The notes: a model not told the origin generated them from the letters alone. Counted from the stretch's first letter, positions 7,961 to 16,479 are shown. The stretch: 42,220 nucleotides of DNA from Bryobacterales bacterium (GCA_016789785.1 JAEUQE010000050.1:1-42220); one strand, 5' to 3'. A program made the numbers and translations.

Positions 7961-9189
7961 ATGGGGCTGACGCGGAGAAACTGGTTGCGGCTCGCGTTAG
8001 GCGCGCCCGGCGCCGCATGGATGACGCGCCTGGAGGCGATGGCCCAGCCGCACAAGGGCCGTGTGAAGATCACGGCGATCAAAGCGATGCAACTCAAAGA
8101 TATCGCCGGCAATTGTCTGATCCGCGTAGAGACCGATGCGGGCGTGGTTGGATATGGCGAGGCGGGTGCGTCCGGTCCGATGGCGCGGGCCTACATCGAG
8201 CGGTTCAAAGGCGCGTTGATTGGCCAGGACCCTCTGTCGATCGAGCGGCATTTCCTGAACATGATCTCTTTCATGCATCCCTATATGGCGCACATTCCAA
8301 CGGTGAGCGGCATCGACATTGCGTTGTGGGACATTGCGGGGAAGGTCACAGGACAGCCGGTGAACGTGTTGTTGGGCGGCCCATTCCGCGATGCGATCAA
8401 GATGTATTGCATGGAAGGAATCTGAAGCTGCTCGATAAAGGGTCGTGCAAGGCGTGGGCGGAGAGCATCAAGGCCGCGCCAGAAGGGTTCACCGCGTTCA
8501 AGATCGGTATCGATCCGCTGCTGGGTGTGCCGGCGGGACGCTACACCGCGACTCTCGACAGTGCGCAGCTCCGCGATGTTGCGCGAGGATTCGCAAATGC
8601 GCGGGAGGCTGTGGGCGATGCGATCGACGTTGCGTGCCATTGTCACAATGAGCTCGATACGTTGAGTTCGATTCAAGTGGCGAAAGCGATCGAGCCGATG
8701 CGTCCGCTGTTTCTGGAGGATCCACTGCACGTGGCGTATTCCGAAGGGTGGCGGGCGTTGCGGGAGGCGACGAAGATTCCGATTCTGGCGGGGGAGAAGC
8801 TGGAACTTGTGCAAGGCTTCAAGCCGTTCCTGGATCATCACGCGGCCGACATCATTCATCCTGATCTGGCGTTTGCGGGCGGGTTCACCGGGACAAAGAA
8901 GATCGCGGACTATGCGATGCTGTCGCGGACGCCTGTGGCGCTGCATAACGTGGGCAGCCTGGTGTTGTGTTATGCGTCGGCGCACTTTGGTTCGGCGGTT
9001 TTCAATTTCTATCGCTCCGAAAGCGCGCTTGGCCGGCCGTCGCGGCATGTGGAGCAGATGTCGACCGCGCAGCCGCCGGAGGTCAGGAACGGCATGCTGA
9101 AAGTGCCGCAAGGGGCGGGTCTTGGTTTCGAGCCGAACAACGACTATCTGAAGTCGCAACTGATGCCCGGGGAGACGTTCTGGACCTAA
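7961..9189 (+). pseudogene. Tat-exported mandelate racemase/muconate-lactonizing family enzyme, frameshifted
   Basis: An enolase-superfamily enzyme (sugar-acid dehydratase type) split between two frames. The first part, from ATG 7961 with a good AAAGGAG site at 7945-7951, has a Tat signal (LTRRNWLRLALG) and the capping domain up to IKMYCMEGI, then hits TGA at 8423-8425. The second part continues in the -1 frame from NLKLLDKGSCKAWAES to the stop at 9189 and holds the barrel: FTAFKIGI, the metal-site run DVACHCHNE, FLEDP, LAGEKLE and VALHNVGS. One missing base near 8418-8424 would restore MEGNLKLLDKG. No slippery heptamer is seen. It is either a recent pseudogene or a sequencing error. It starts one base after the siroheme gene ends. 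Confidence 0.85.
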
Positions 9190-9219
9190 ACGGGGGAGTG
9201 AGGGCGAGCCGTAGGGTTG

Positions 9220-9242
9220 GTGAGGGCACGGAGTCCCCTCAC
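9220..9242. terminator. Possible hairpin between convergent genes (weak)
   Basis: GTGAGGG at 9220-9226 pairs with CCCTCAC at 9236-9242 across a nine-base loop. It lies between the ends of the enolase-type gene and the PIG-L gene and covers the PIG-L stop codon. No T-run follows on either strand, so a rho-independent terminator is only a possibility. Confidence 0.3.
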
Positions 9243-10240
9243 AGCGGCACGGCGTTCTTCTTCACGTAGTCATCCTCGCCCGCCTCATCCGGTCCGATGT
9301 AGTGAAAATACTCCGCGAAGTCGAGCCCATGCGCCTGCCCGCGGGCCCGGTCCCGCGCCAGCGCGAAATACTTCGTGTACTGCCGGTTCGCCGTCTCATC
9401 ATCACTGCCGAGCAATGGCAACCGCTTGCCCTCGCGCGCCAGCCTTTGACGCAACGCTGCCCCGTTGTTCCCCGCCGGTCCCTGCGTCACGTTGGCGACA
9501 TTCGCCCACACCTTCTGATCCATGTATTTCGAGATATCCACCACCCGGTTCACTAACTGCGGCCCTCGCACGAAGTAATACTTGCGCGTCACCGAGTGCG
9601 GCTTCAACCCCGCACGGAAGTGCTCCGGATAGTCCCACTGCCCGCCCGCCATCCAACACGCCGATTCCACCGCCTTCGCCGCCACATAGTGATCGGGATT
9701 CTCTTCATACAGCCCTGATGGGTCGTACATGAAGATGGTGTCCACCTTCAACAGACGGAAGAGAAAGATCAGCCGCGCGCGAATCTCGGGCACTGGCCAG
9801 GCATCGAAGTTGTGATTCGGATAGTTGAGAAAAAGCGAGTCCTTGCAGTTCAGCCGCTTCCCCACTTCCACCGTATCCTTCTCGTTCTTCAGAACGATGT
9901 CGCCATAGGAAGAACCCGTCCCTGCCATCGAATCATCGGACATCGTAATCAGATAGCCCGTGTACCCTTCGTCAATCAGCTTCAACACGGTCCCGCCCGC
10001 GAAGATCGGGATATCGTCGCAGTGCGGTTGAATCGCCGCCAGCACCTTTCCCTGATGCGGTTTGCCCGCAAGCGGACGCTCGATGACCGTGCTCACCTGA
10101 TAGGAAGTGCTGCCTGTTCCTCCCGATCTGCTTTCCTGCGCCGGAGGGAGCTGCACGCCGGTTGGTTGCTGCGCTTGCAGAGCCGTCATGGCCAGTGGTG
10201 TCACCAGGAAGCCCCGGCGGCTGATGGAACCTTTGCTCAT
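9239..10240 (-). CDS. PIG-L (LmbE-like) family deacetylase with Tat-like signal
   Basis: A 333-residue zinc-dependent N-acetylglucosaminyl deacetylase-like protein. The zinc motif appears as IQPHCDDIP (the family PHPDDE motif in variant form) near residue 72, followed by LITMSDDSMAG and a later PDHYVAAKAV that supplies the third zinc ligand histidine. The N terminus SRRGFLVTPLAM is a twin-arginine signal. Family members remove acetyl groups from N-acetyl sugars or sugar conjugates. The change from PHPDDE to PHCDDI replaces the usual glutamate, so ordinary deacetylase activity is not assured. It is divergent from the permease-phosphatase fusion. Confidence 0.87.
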   Translation of the reverse strand: MSKGSISRRGFLVTPLAMTALQAQQPTGVQLPPAQESRSGGTGSTSYQVSTVIERPLAGKPHQGKVLAAIQPHCDDIPIFAGGTVLKLIDEGYTGYLITMSDDSMAGTGSSYGDIVLKNEKDTVEVGKRLNCKDSLFLNYPNHNFDAWPVPEIRARLIFLFRLLKVDTIFMYDPSGLYEENPDHYVAAKAVESACWMAGGQWDYPEHFRAGLKPHSVTRKYYFVRGPQLVNRVVDISKYMDQKVWANVANVTQGPAGNNGAALRQRLAREGKRLPLLGSDDETANRQYTKYFALARDRARGQAHGLDFAEYFHYIGPDEAGEDDYVKKNAVPL

Positions 10241-10298
10241 GACGGCGATTCTATCGTGTCCGCCCGCGCCGGCCCGCTGGCGGACTCCGTCCCTCTTC

Positions 10299-10311
10299 CG
10301 TCATAATGACG
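10299..10311. promoter_or_regulatory. Perfect 13-base palindrome upstream of permease-phosphatase fusion
   Basis: CGTCATAATGACG is a perfect inverted repeat (six-base arms, one central base), placed 11 bases before the ATG at 10323. It contains CATAAT (10302-10307), a five-of-six match to a -10 box. A repressor bound here would cover the promoter of the fusion gene. No -35 box is convincing. Confidence 0.4.
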
Positions 10312-10322
10312 TGGCAGATCCT

Positions 10323-13300
10323 ATGCTGCTCTCGTTTGGTCGAGCCTGGAAATCCTGGAAAAGCGCCAAGGGTGCGGCAATCCTCGCCATCCTCGCCTTC
10401 GCCGCCGGCATCGGATCCGCTACGGCCATCTTCACTGTCGTCAACACACTGCTCTTCCAACCGTTGCCCTATCCGGATGGCGAGCGTTGGATCACGCTCC
10501 TCGGCGGCTCGCTCAAGGACCCGGAATCCCGCTCGTCGGTCGGAGTGCCCGATCTGCTCACCTACGAACAAGCACGCAGCTTCGATGCCTTTGGCTGGTT
10601 CGGACTCACCAACCTCAATCTGACCGCGCCCGGCGAGCCGCGGCACCTCAAGGTCGTCCGCGTCACTCCGCGGCTCGTCAACAGTCTCGGCGTCAGCCCG
10701 CAACTTGGCCGCTGGTTCGCCAACGCAACCGATCGGGAAGTCGTGCTGTCGCATTCCCTCTGGCAGCGGCTCGGCGCCGACACTGCGATCATCGGCAAGC
10801 CCGTCACCTTGAGCCGTGAAAGCTTTACCGTCGCCGGAGTGATGCCGCAACGCTTCCGCCTTCCGATGGCCGGTCCGTATGGCGATCCGGCTACGGACCT
10901 CTGGCTCCCGCTTGACCCGCAAGATAAGAGGAATCAGTACGCGATGTTCGGCATGGCTCGGATCCGCGCTGACGCAACCATCCTTCAGGCGCAGGCCGAA
11001 GTCGCACACATCGCATCGTTGATCGCGAAGGCCGATCCCGCCGGACGCGAGGACTACACAGCCAGGCTCGACCTGCTCCGCGACCTCTTCACGCAGGACA
11101 TCCGCAAGTCGCTCTACCTCATGATGGGCGCCGCCATCCTCCTGCTTCTGCTGACTTGTGCAAACGTCGCGGGCCTGATGCTGGCGCGCTCGGTCAACCG
11201 CGCCCGCGAAACCGCGGTGTGTGTCGCGCTCGGTGCGCGAGCCAGCCAGTTGGCACGCCAATACTTTCAGGAAGGGCTGCTGATCTCCTCCATCGGCGCG
11301 ATCCTCGGCGTCTTGCTCAGTGTGTTCCTCGTCCGCAACGTCCTCGGCCTCGCCTCTTCCTATGTGCCCCATGCCGGCGACTTTGAACTCGACTGGCGCG
11401 TCGCACTGTTCGCCGTCACCGCAGCGTTCCTTGCCAGCGCGCTCGCCAGCCTTGCTCCGCTGTGGCAAGCGCTACGGACCGCTCCCAACGAAGTGCTCAA
11501 CGAAGGCGTGCGTTCCTCCGCGGGCGCCCGCAGCCGCGGCCTGACGCGCGGCCTTGTCATCGCCGAGATCGCGCTTGCCATGACACTGCTCTCTCTCAGC
11601 GCCGTCATTCTCGCCGACCTTCGCCGCTTGCTCAACATCCATCCCGGCCTCGACCCCAATAACGTGCTGACGTTCCATCTCACCGCACCCGAGTCCGAGA
11701 TGGCCGAAACAGGCCGCCGGCAGCAGTTCCAGGACCGCATGATTCGTGCCCTTGAGACCATCCCCGGCGTTTCCGATGCAGGCTTCGTCAATCAGCTACC
11801 TCTTGCGGGATGCTGCTACGTAACGAGTATCCATGTCGTCAGTCCGAACGGAGGCGCGGTGCAGCCGCCCGCAAAAACGAGCTTTGTTGTCGCAAGCCCA
11901 GGCTACCTGCGCGCCCTCCGCATCCCGCTCCGCAGAGGCCGCGAACTCACCGCGTTGGATGTCAAGCAACAGCCCATCCCCGTGATGGTGAATGAAGCGG
12001 CACTCGCACACTACTGGCCCGGCCAGGAGCCCATCGGCGCGAACGGCCGCTTCGGCGATGCCAAAGGCGCACCATTTCAAATCGTGGGTGTCGTCGGCAA
12101 CGTCCGCAACGACGGGCTTCAAAACGGCACGGCTGCCGAAGTCTATCTCCCCTATCCCCTCACTGCCGTCAACCCCATGCAGTTCGTCGTGCGCGCCAAT
12201 CTTCCGCCCGCGCAGTTGATTCAGGAAGTACGCCGCGCGATTCGCAACGCCGATCCCGCGCAGCCCATCCATGAAGTCCGCACCATGCACGACATCGTGC
12301 TTGAGTCGCTCATCATGCAACGCATCACCGGATTCCTTGTTACCTTCTTCGCCGGATGCGCATTGCTGCTGGCATCGCTTGGCGTGTATGGAGTTGTTTC
12401 TTACTCCGTGCGTCAGCAGACCGTCGAACTCGGCACTCGCATGTCACTCGGCGCCGAACCGCGCGACCTGCTCAAACTCGTCGTCGGCAGTGGCCTGCGC
12501 ATGGCCGCCTATGGCCTTCTCATCGGCGTCGCTGCCGCCACCGCTGCCATTTGGGGGCTCACACAGGCGATGGATGTTCGCGAAGTCACCGCCGTCCCGT
12601 TGCTGCTTGCCGCACTCGTCATCACCACCATCACCGGCCTTGCTTCGTTCCTTCCAGCGTGGCGCGCGTCCACGCTCTCGCCGATGGTCGCCATCCGCAA
12701 CGAATCTGAATCCATGTGGACCTCGGCACAACACCGCCTGCGTAAGATCGCGTCGGAGATTCGCGGCGCCGCGGACGGTGAGGAACCTCGGAGCGTCGTC
12801 TCGGAGTCTGACTTGCTCAGCGAGTTCGTCGATGCAACCCGCGGCGCCGAGTCCTTCCACAACGCGATGAACAGCGGCCTCGACGTGATCCGCGCACGAA
12901 CCGGCGCGCAATGGGTCATGCTCATCGAGAACAAAGGCGGCGCATTCCTGCAGTCTTCTTATTGCACCGATCCCTCGCGGCCCAAACTTGTGCTTCCCGC
13001 CAACGGCGTGCTCACCAGCCGGTTGCGATCCCTGCATCAGCCGTTGCCCCTGTCCGCCGCCGACTACGCCTCGTGGACCCGTTGGGCATCGGAGAGCAAG
13101 CCGCAGCACCTTCCCGAACTTCAGGCCCTGCGCGACGCGGAGATCGCACAGGCCTTGGCTCTTCGCACGCGCAAGGAGACGCTTGGCCTTCTGGTAACTG
13201 GCGGCGCCCAGACGGGAACCGCGTTTCAAACAGACGAGCGCCACCTGCTTGCCAGCGCCGCGCCGCAACTTGCGTTGATGATCGAGAACGGCCGGCTCAC

Positions 13301-14066
13301 GGATCGCATCGTCGAGCAGGAGAAGCTTCGCCGCGATCTCGAACTCGCGTCCGAAGTGCAGCGCCGTTTGTTGCCTGAGCGTCCGCCCACGAGCACTGCC
13401 GCCGAGTTCGCGGCCATGAGTCTGCCTGCACGGAGCGTGGGTGGCGACTACTACGACTTCCTTCCGGTTGGTGATCATCAACTGGGGATCGCGCTCGCTG
13501 ATGTCGCAGGCAAGGGTGTTTCAGCAGCCCTGGTCATGTCCGTGGTCCAATCGTCCCTTCGCATGATCACTTCCGATGGCGAGGCATCGCTCCCGCAACT
13601 CGCAGCGCGCATGAATCGCGTGTTGAAGCGCTCGGGTACAGGAAGCTACGCCACGTTCTTCTATGCGCAGTTGGATGAGGCGAATCAGACGCTGCGCTAC
13701 GTGAACGCCGGCCACAATCCACCGTATCTGGTGCGTGCGATGCCGGCCGATGGCGCGCCGCGCGAAATCGAAGAACTGAAGACGGGCGGTATGGTGATCG
13801 GGCTCTTCCCTCAGGCCGGCTATGAAGAGGGTTCCGTGCAACTGCGCAAGGGCGACGTGCTGGTCGCCTTCACCGACGGTGTGACCGAAGCGATGAGCCC
13901 CTCCGAAGAGGAGTTCGGCGAAGAGCGCCTGCAAGCCTTGCTGCGCGAGATCGCCCCGCTGCCAGTCGCGGAGATCGCCACTCGAATCGCCGGCGAGATG
14001 CGAGCCTGGATCCGCGACGCCGCACAGTTCGACGATCTCACGTTCCTCGTGATGAAGGTCAGCTAG
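10323..14066 (+). CDS. ADOP-type MacB/FtsX permease fused to GAF and SpoIIE/RsbU phosphatase domains
   Basis: A 1247-residue fusion. Residues 1-795 form a full ADOP permease: helix 17-42, MacB-type periplasmic domain about 45-235, helices near 263-287, 316-340, 357-380 and 408-430, a second periplasmic domain about 440-640, and helices 668-692, 722-745 and 757-780, with the FtsX signatures RARETAVCVALGA and QQTVELGTRMSLGA. After a linker, a GAF-like domain spans about 830-990, a coiled coil (985-1018) leads into QRRLLPERPP, and a PP2C-type serine phosphatase covers 1040-1247. Its metal aspartates are all present: VGGDYYDF (D1042), ADVAGKG (D1060), FTDGVTEA (D1185) and FDDLTF (D1237-1238). Eight helices place both ends in the cytoplasm, so the phosphatase would act inside. 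The ATG at 10323 matches the usual ADOP start. No ABC ATPase, anti-sigma kinase or STAS protein lies next to it. Confidence 0.93.
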   Translation: MLLSFGRAWKSWKSAKGAAILAILAFAAGIGSATAIFTVVNTLLFQPLPYPDGERWITLLGGSLKDPESRSSVGVPDLLTYEQARSFDAFGWFGLTNLNLTAPGEPRHLKVVRVTPRLVNSLGVSPQLGRWFANATDREVVLSHSLWQRLGADTAIIGKPVTLSRESFTVAGVMPQRFRLPMAGPYGDPATDLWLPLDPQDKRNQYAMFGMARIRADATILQAQAEVAHIASLIAKADPAGREDYTARLDLLRDLFTQDIRKSLYLMMGAAILLLLLTCANVAGLMLARSVNRARETAVCVALGARASQLARQYFQEGLLISSIGAILGVLLSVFLVRNVLGLASSYVPHAGDFELDWRVALFAVTAAFLASALASLAPLWQALRTAPNEVLNEGVRSSAGARSRGLTRGLVIAEIALAMTLLSLSAVILADLRRLLNIHPGLDPNNVLTFHLTAPESEMAETGRRQQFQDRMIRALETIPGVSDAGFVNQLPLAGCCYVTSIHVVSPNGGAVQPPAKTSFVVASPGYLRALRIPLRRGRELTALDVKQQPIPVMVNEAALAHYWPGQEPIGANGRFGDAKGAPFQIVGVVGNVRNDGLQNGTAAEVYLPYPLTAVNPMQFVVRANLPPAQLIQEVRRAIRNADPAQPIHEVRTMHDIVLESLIMQRITGFLVTFFAGCALLLASLGVYGVVSYSVRQQTVELGTRMSLGAEPRDLLKLVVGSGLRMAAYGLLIGVAAATAAIWGLTQAMDVREVTAVPLLLAALVITTITGLASFLPAWRASTLSPMVAIRNESESMWTSAQHRLRKIASEIRGAADGEEPRSVVSESDLLSEFVDATRGAESFHNAMNSGLDVIRARTGAQWVMLIENKGGAFLQSSYCTDPSRPKLVLPANGVLTSRLRSLHQPLPLSAADYASWTRWASESKPQHLPELQALRDAEIAQALALRTRKETLGLLVTGGAQTGTAFQTDERHLLASAAPQLALMIENGRLTDRIVEQEKLRRDLELASEVQRRLLPERPPTSTAAEFAAMSLPARSVGGDYYDFLPVGDHQLGIALADVAGKGVSAALVMSVVQSSLRMITSDGEASLPQLAARMNRVLKRSGTGSYATFFYAQLDEANQTLRYVNAGHNPPYLVRAMPADGAPREIEELKTGGMVIGLFPQAGYEEGSVQLRKGDVLVAFTDGVTEAMSPSEEEFGEERLQALLREIAPLPVAEIATRIAGEMRAWIRDAAQFDDLTFLVMKVS

Positions 14067-14136
14067 CGGTTCCCGTGATCGAATGGCTTGGCCGGGCCTG
14101 TTCGGAATGAAGTCAGGCTGGACTAGAATGGGAACC

Positions 14137-14325
14137 ATGGAGAAAGTAGTTCGTGTCTTTCACAGTTGGGAAGAAGCCGATGCCGCCAACCGGCGGGAGT
14201 GGCTCAGCATGACCCCGGAAGAGCGCGTCCAGATTTTTCTCTCACTTCAACAGCGAGGGTTCGAGGATGCATCTCAGCAAAGACTTGAAAGAGTTTATCG
14301 CGTTCTTGAACTCGAACAAAGTTGA
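14137..14325 (+). CDS. Small acidic protein overlapping nucleotidyltransferase gene
   Basis: A 62-residue protein starting MEKVVRVFHSWEEADAANR and holding the phrase MTPEERVQIFLSLQQR before a C terminus RLERVYRVLELEQS. From memory, similar small proteins precede minimal nucleotidyltransferase genes in various bacteria; they carry no assigned function. The start at 14137 is preferred over a longer reading from 14083, whose extra N terminus is unlike the rest. The 3' end overlaps the next gene by 59 bases in another frame, so the two are almost certainly co-translated. It could be the partner of a toxin-antitoxin pair, which is inference. Confidence 0.75.
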   Translation: MEKVVRVFHSWEEADAANRREWLSMTPEERVQIFLSLQQRGFEDASQQRLERVYRVLELEQS

Positions 14326-14722
14326 CTATCTCGTCGTGGGTGCTTTGGCCGTCTCCTGGCATGGATTTCCACGGTATTCAGGCGACGTCGATTTCTTCGT
14401 GAGACCCACCGAGGAGAACGCGGAACGCTTGCTAACCGCTCTCCGGCAGTTCGGTTTTGGAGGCCTGGCTCTCACCGTTCAGGATTTCAGCACACCCCAC
14501 AAGATTGTACAACTTGGGCGCGAACCCAACCGCATTGACCTGATGACTTCCATCTCTGGTATATCCTTCGAGGAAGCCTGGGAATCCAGAGTATCGGGCA
14601 GCATCCAGGGCATCCCTTTGAATATGATCAGCCTACAGGCACTCCTTCGAAACAAGGCCGCAGCCGGCCGCCCGAAGGATAAGATCGACATCGACGCACT
14701 CCAGCCGAAGCCGGAGGATTAG
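14267..14722 (+). CDS. Minimal nucleotidyltransferase (DUF6036/AbiEii-like)
   Basis: A 151-residue protein with the nucleotidyltransferase core YLVVGALAVSWHGFPRYSGDVDFFV: a glycine motif followed by the DxD metal pair (the usual T/S-D-x-D written GDVD). Further conserved points are the TPHKIVQLG strand and NRIDLMTSISG, whose aspartate is the third carboxylate. The C terminus ALLRNKAAAGRPKDKIDIDAL is typical for this group. Relatives act as toxins or unknown nucleotide transferases in two-gene units. It overlaps the upstream small gene by 59 bases. The lower G+C and plain codon use compared with neighbours could hint at transfer. Confidence 0.85.
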   Translation: MHLSKDLKEFIAFLNSNKVDYLVVGALAVSWHGFPRYSGDVDFFVRPTEENAERLLTALRQFGFGGLALTVQDFSTPHKIVQLGREPNRIDLMTSISGISFEEAWESRVSGSIQGIPLNMISLQALLRNKAAAGRPKDKIDIDALQPKPED

Positions 14723-14745
14723 CCGGCTTCTCCCATCGGCCGCTG

Positions 14746-15741
14746 TTAGAACCCCACTCCGAAACTACTCACCAACCCGTAATCATTCCGCTGCACCGCC
14801 TGCTGCGGCCTGCTGTCAAACCGGTTAAACCAGCGCAGATTGTAGTTCATCCGGCCCGCCACCGGCATCGTGATTCCACCGTCCAGCGTCATCCGGACCC
14901 GCCCCGTATCAATCAGGTTCGGATACACCGACAGCCGTGTATTCAACGCAACGCGCCCAAGCTGCATGCGGTCGAGACTGAACCCCGCCAGCGCCTCGCC
15001 CGTCGTGTTCGACCGGTCAAAGAACGCCTCATACACATACGTGCTGCCGCCCAATAACGACATCTGGCGTTGCGGACTCCGCAGCAGCTTGTACCCAAAG
15101 CCACCGCCAAGATTGCTCCGCAGATCGAGCTTCTGCCGCTCATCGGCCTCCAGGTTCGCGAGCGAGAACGCGAACGACCGGTTGCTCAACGAATAATCTC
15201 CCCGAAGCTGCCCGGTGTGCCGGTTCACGCTGTTGTCCGCCACCGTGGTGAACAAACTTGTGGCATCCCCCTGAAGCTGCCATTTCCGCTCCACATACCG
15301 AGCCTTGAATCCCAGCGAGTAGGTGTTCGACCGGGCATTCCCTCGCGTGATGCTATACCCGGCATCCGTGCTGCCACTGAACTTGCTCAGCATCGCCTCA
15401 CGAGTCTCCGGCCTCGGCCCGATCTTCACAATCGCGACCGGACTCAAGACGGCCTGATCCTTCTCCCCCACCACTTCCACTCCCGCCGTTCCGGGCCGGA
15501 TCTTGCCGATGATCCGCCGTCCCGTATCGGTCTCCACCAGCATTTCCTTTTCGCCGGTCACCCGCTCCACCATCTTCCACTCGATCGGAATGGTGCCCGC
15601 GTAGGTGGTCTTCAAGAACAGCTTCTGCTGATCGAGCTTCACGATCTCGCCCGTCAGCTTATCCGAATTGCGCAGCACCACCGTGTCGGCTATGCACGCG
15701 CCGGAGAACATCATGAAGAGTGCGATGAGGCCCCAGGACAT
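14746..15741 (-). CDS. DUF481 family outer-membrane beta-barrel protein
   Basis: A 331-residue secreted protein. After a signal peptide (MSWGLIALFMMFSGACIA) comes an N-terminal part with VVLRNSDKLTGEIVKLDQ, typical of the small domain that precedes DUF481 barrels, followed by a long run of alternating polar and hydrophobic strands (for example YSLGFKARYVERKWQLQGDA). It ends in ...SSFGVGF, a terminal Phe as used for outer-membrane insertion. The start at 15741 leaves 18 bases to the divergent DUF2071 gene. Function beyond outer-membrane location is unknown; the family is salt-stress linked in some bacteria. Confidence 0.85.
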   Translation of the reverse strand: MSWGLIALFMMFSGACIADTVVLRNSDKLTGEIVKLDQQKLFLKTTYAGTIPIEWKMVERVTGEKEMLVETDTGRRIIGKIRPGTAGVEVVGEKDQAVLSPVAIVKIGPRPETREAMLSKFSGSTDAGYSITRGNARSNTYSLGFKARYVERKWQLQGDATSLFTTVADNSVNRHTGQLRGDYSLSNRSFAFSLANLEADERQKLDLRSNLGGGFGYKLLRSPQRQMSLLGGSTYVYEAFFDRSNTTGEALAGFSLDRMQLGRVALNTRLSVYPNLIDTGRVRMTLDGGITMPVAGRMNYNLRWFNRFDSRPQQAVQRNDYGLVSSFGVGF

Positions 15742-15759
15742 GCTTCCATTGTAAGTGTT

Positions 15760-16479
15760 GTGGCCACTCCGAAGCCGTTCCTCACCGCACACTGGCGTCA
15801 ACTCGCAATGATCAACTACGAAGTACCGCCGGACGTCCTGGCACCGTTGGTTCCGCGCGGCGTCACACTCGACACATTCGAAGGCCGCACGCTGGTCAGC
15901 ATGGTCGGCTTCCTCTTCGAGAACACGCGAGTTCTCGGCGTGCCGCCACCCTTCCATCAGAACTTCGAGGAAGTGAACCTGCGCTTCTACGTTCGCCATG
16001 CCGCCGCGAACGAAATCCGCCGCGGCGTCGTGTTCGTGAAGGAACTGGTGCCGAAGTTCATGATCGCCTGGGTTGCCCGCAACGTCTACAACGAGAATTA
16101 CGAAGCGCTTCCCATGCGTCACACTGTCGATCCCGGCCAACGTGCGCGCTACGAGTGGGAGTTCGCCGGACGTTGGAATGCGCTCGAAGTCACCACCGGC
16201 GGCGACGCTTACGTCTCAACGCCAGGCAGCGAAGAAGAATTCATCACGGAACACTACTGGGGATACACCGCGCAACGCGATGGCGGCGCCATTCAGTATC
16301 AGGTGGAACATCCCAAGTGGAAGGTGTGGCGCGCCGCCAATGCACGTTTCGACTGCGACGTTGCAGCGGTCTACGGCTCTCAATTCGCACCCTATCTAAA
16401 CAAAGAGCCCTCGAGCGCTTTTCTCGCCGAGGGCTCTGATGTTGTGGTCTACGAAGGAACTACTTTACCGGCAGCATGA
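15760..16479 (+). CDS. DUF2071 (YqjF-like) family protein
   Basis: A 239-residue protein of the DUF2071 family. Family phrases: FLTAHWRQLAMINYEVPPDVLAPLVPRG, FENTRVLGVPPPFHQNFEEVNLRFYV, GVVFVKELVP and the ending SSAFLAEGSDVVVYEG. The fold is related to acetoacetate decarboxylase-like barrels; the function is not known. The best start is GTG at 15760, since the frame upstream runs antisense through the DUF481 gene. The 3' end overlaps the convergent CHRD gene by 20 bases, and codons near SSAFLAEGS double as the stem of a terminator for that gene. Confidence 0.88.
   Translation: MATPKPFLTAHWRQLAMINYEVPPDVLAPLVPRGVTLDTFEGRTLVSMVGFLFENTRVLGVPPPFHQNFEEVNLRFYVRHAAANEIRRGVVFVKELVPKFMIAWVARNVYNENYEALPMRHTVDPGQRARYEWEFAGRWNALEVTTGGDAYVSTPGSEEEFITEHYWGYTAQRDGGAIQYQVEHPKWKVWRAANARFDCDVAAVYGSQFAPYLNKEPSSAFLAEGSDVVVYEGTTLPAA
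16398..16437 (-). terminator. Intrinsic terminator of the CHRD gene inside the opposite coding region
   Basis: AGAGCCCTCG at 16404-16413 and CGAGGGCTCT at 16428-16437 form a perfect ten-base-pair stem with a 14-base loop that can pair further (GCG with CGC). Read on the minus strand, the stem is followed by TTTGTTT (through 16398). It lies 23 bases past the CHRD stop codon (16460), where a rho-independent terminator belongs, and fully inside the coding region of the DUF2071 gene. Confidence 0.75.

Noticed and set aside
8405..8430. Programmed -1 frameshift in the enolase-superfamily gene
   Set aside because: The overlap has no X-XXY-YYZ slippery heptamer and no evident downstream stem, so a mutation or sequencing error is more likely.
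12444..13481. 345-codon minus-strand frame opposite the permease-phosphatase fusion
   Set aside because: No recognisable domain; the + strand frame has complete catalytic motifs throughout.
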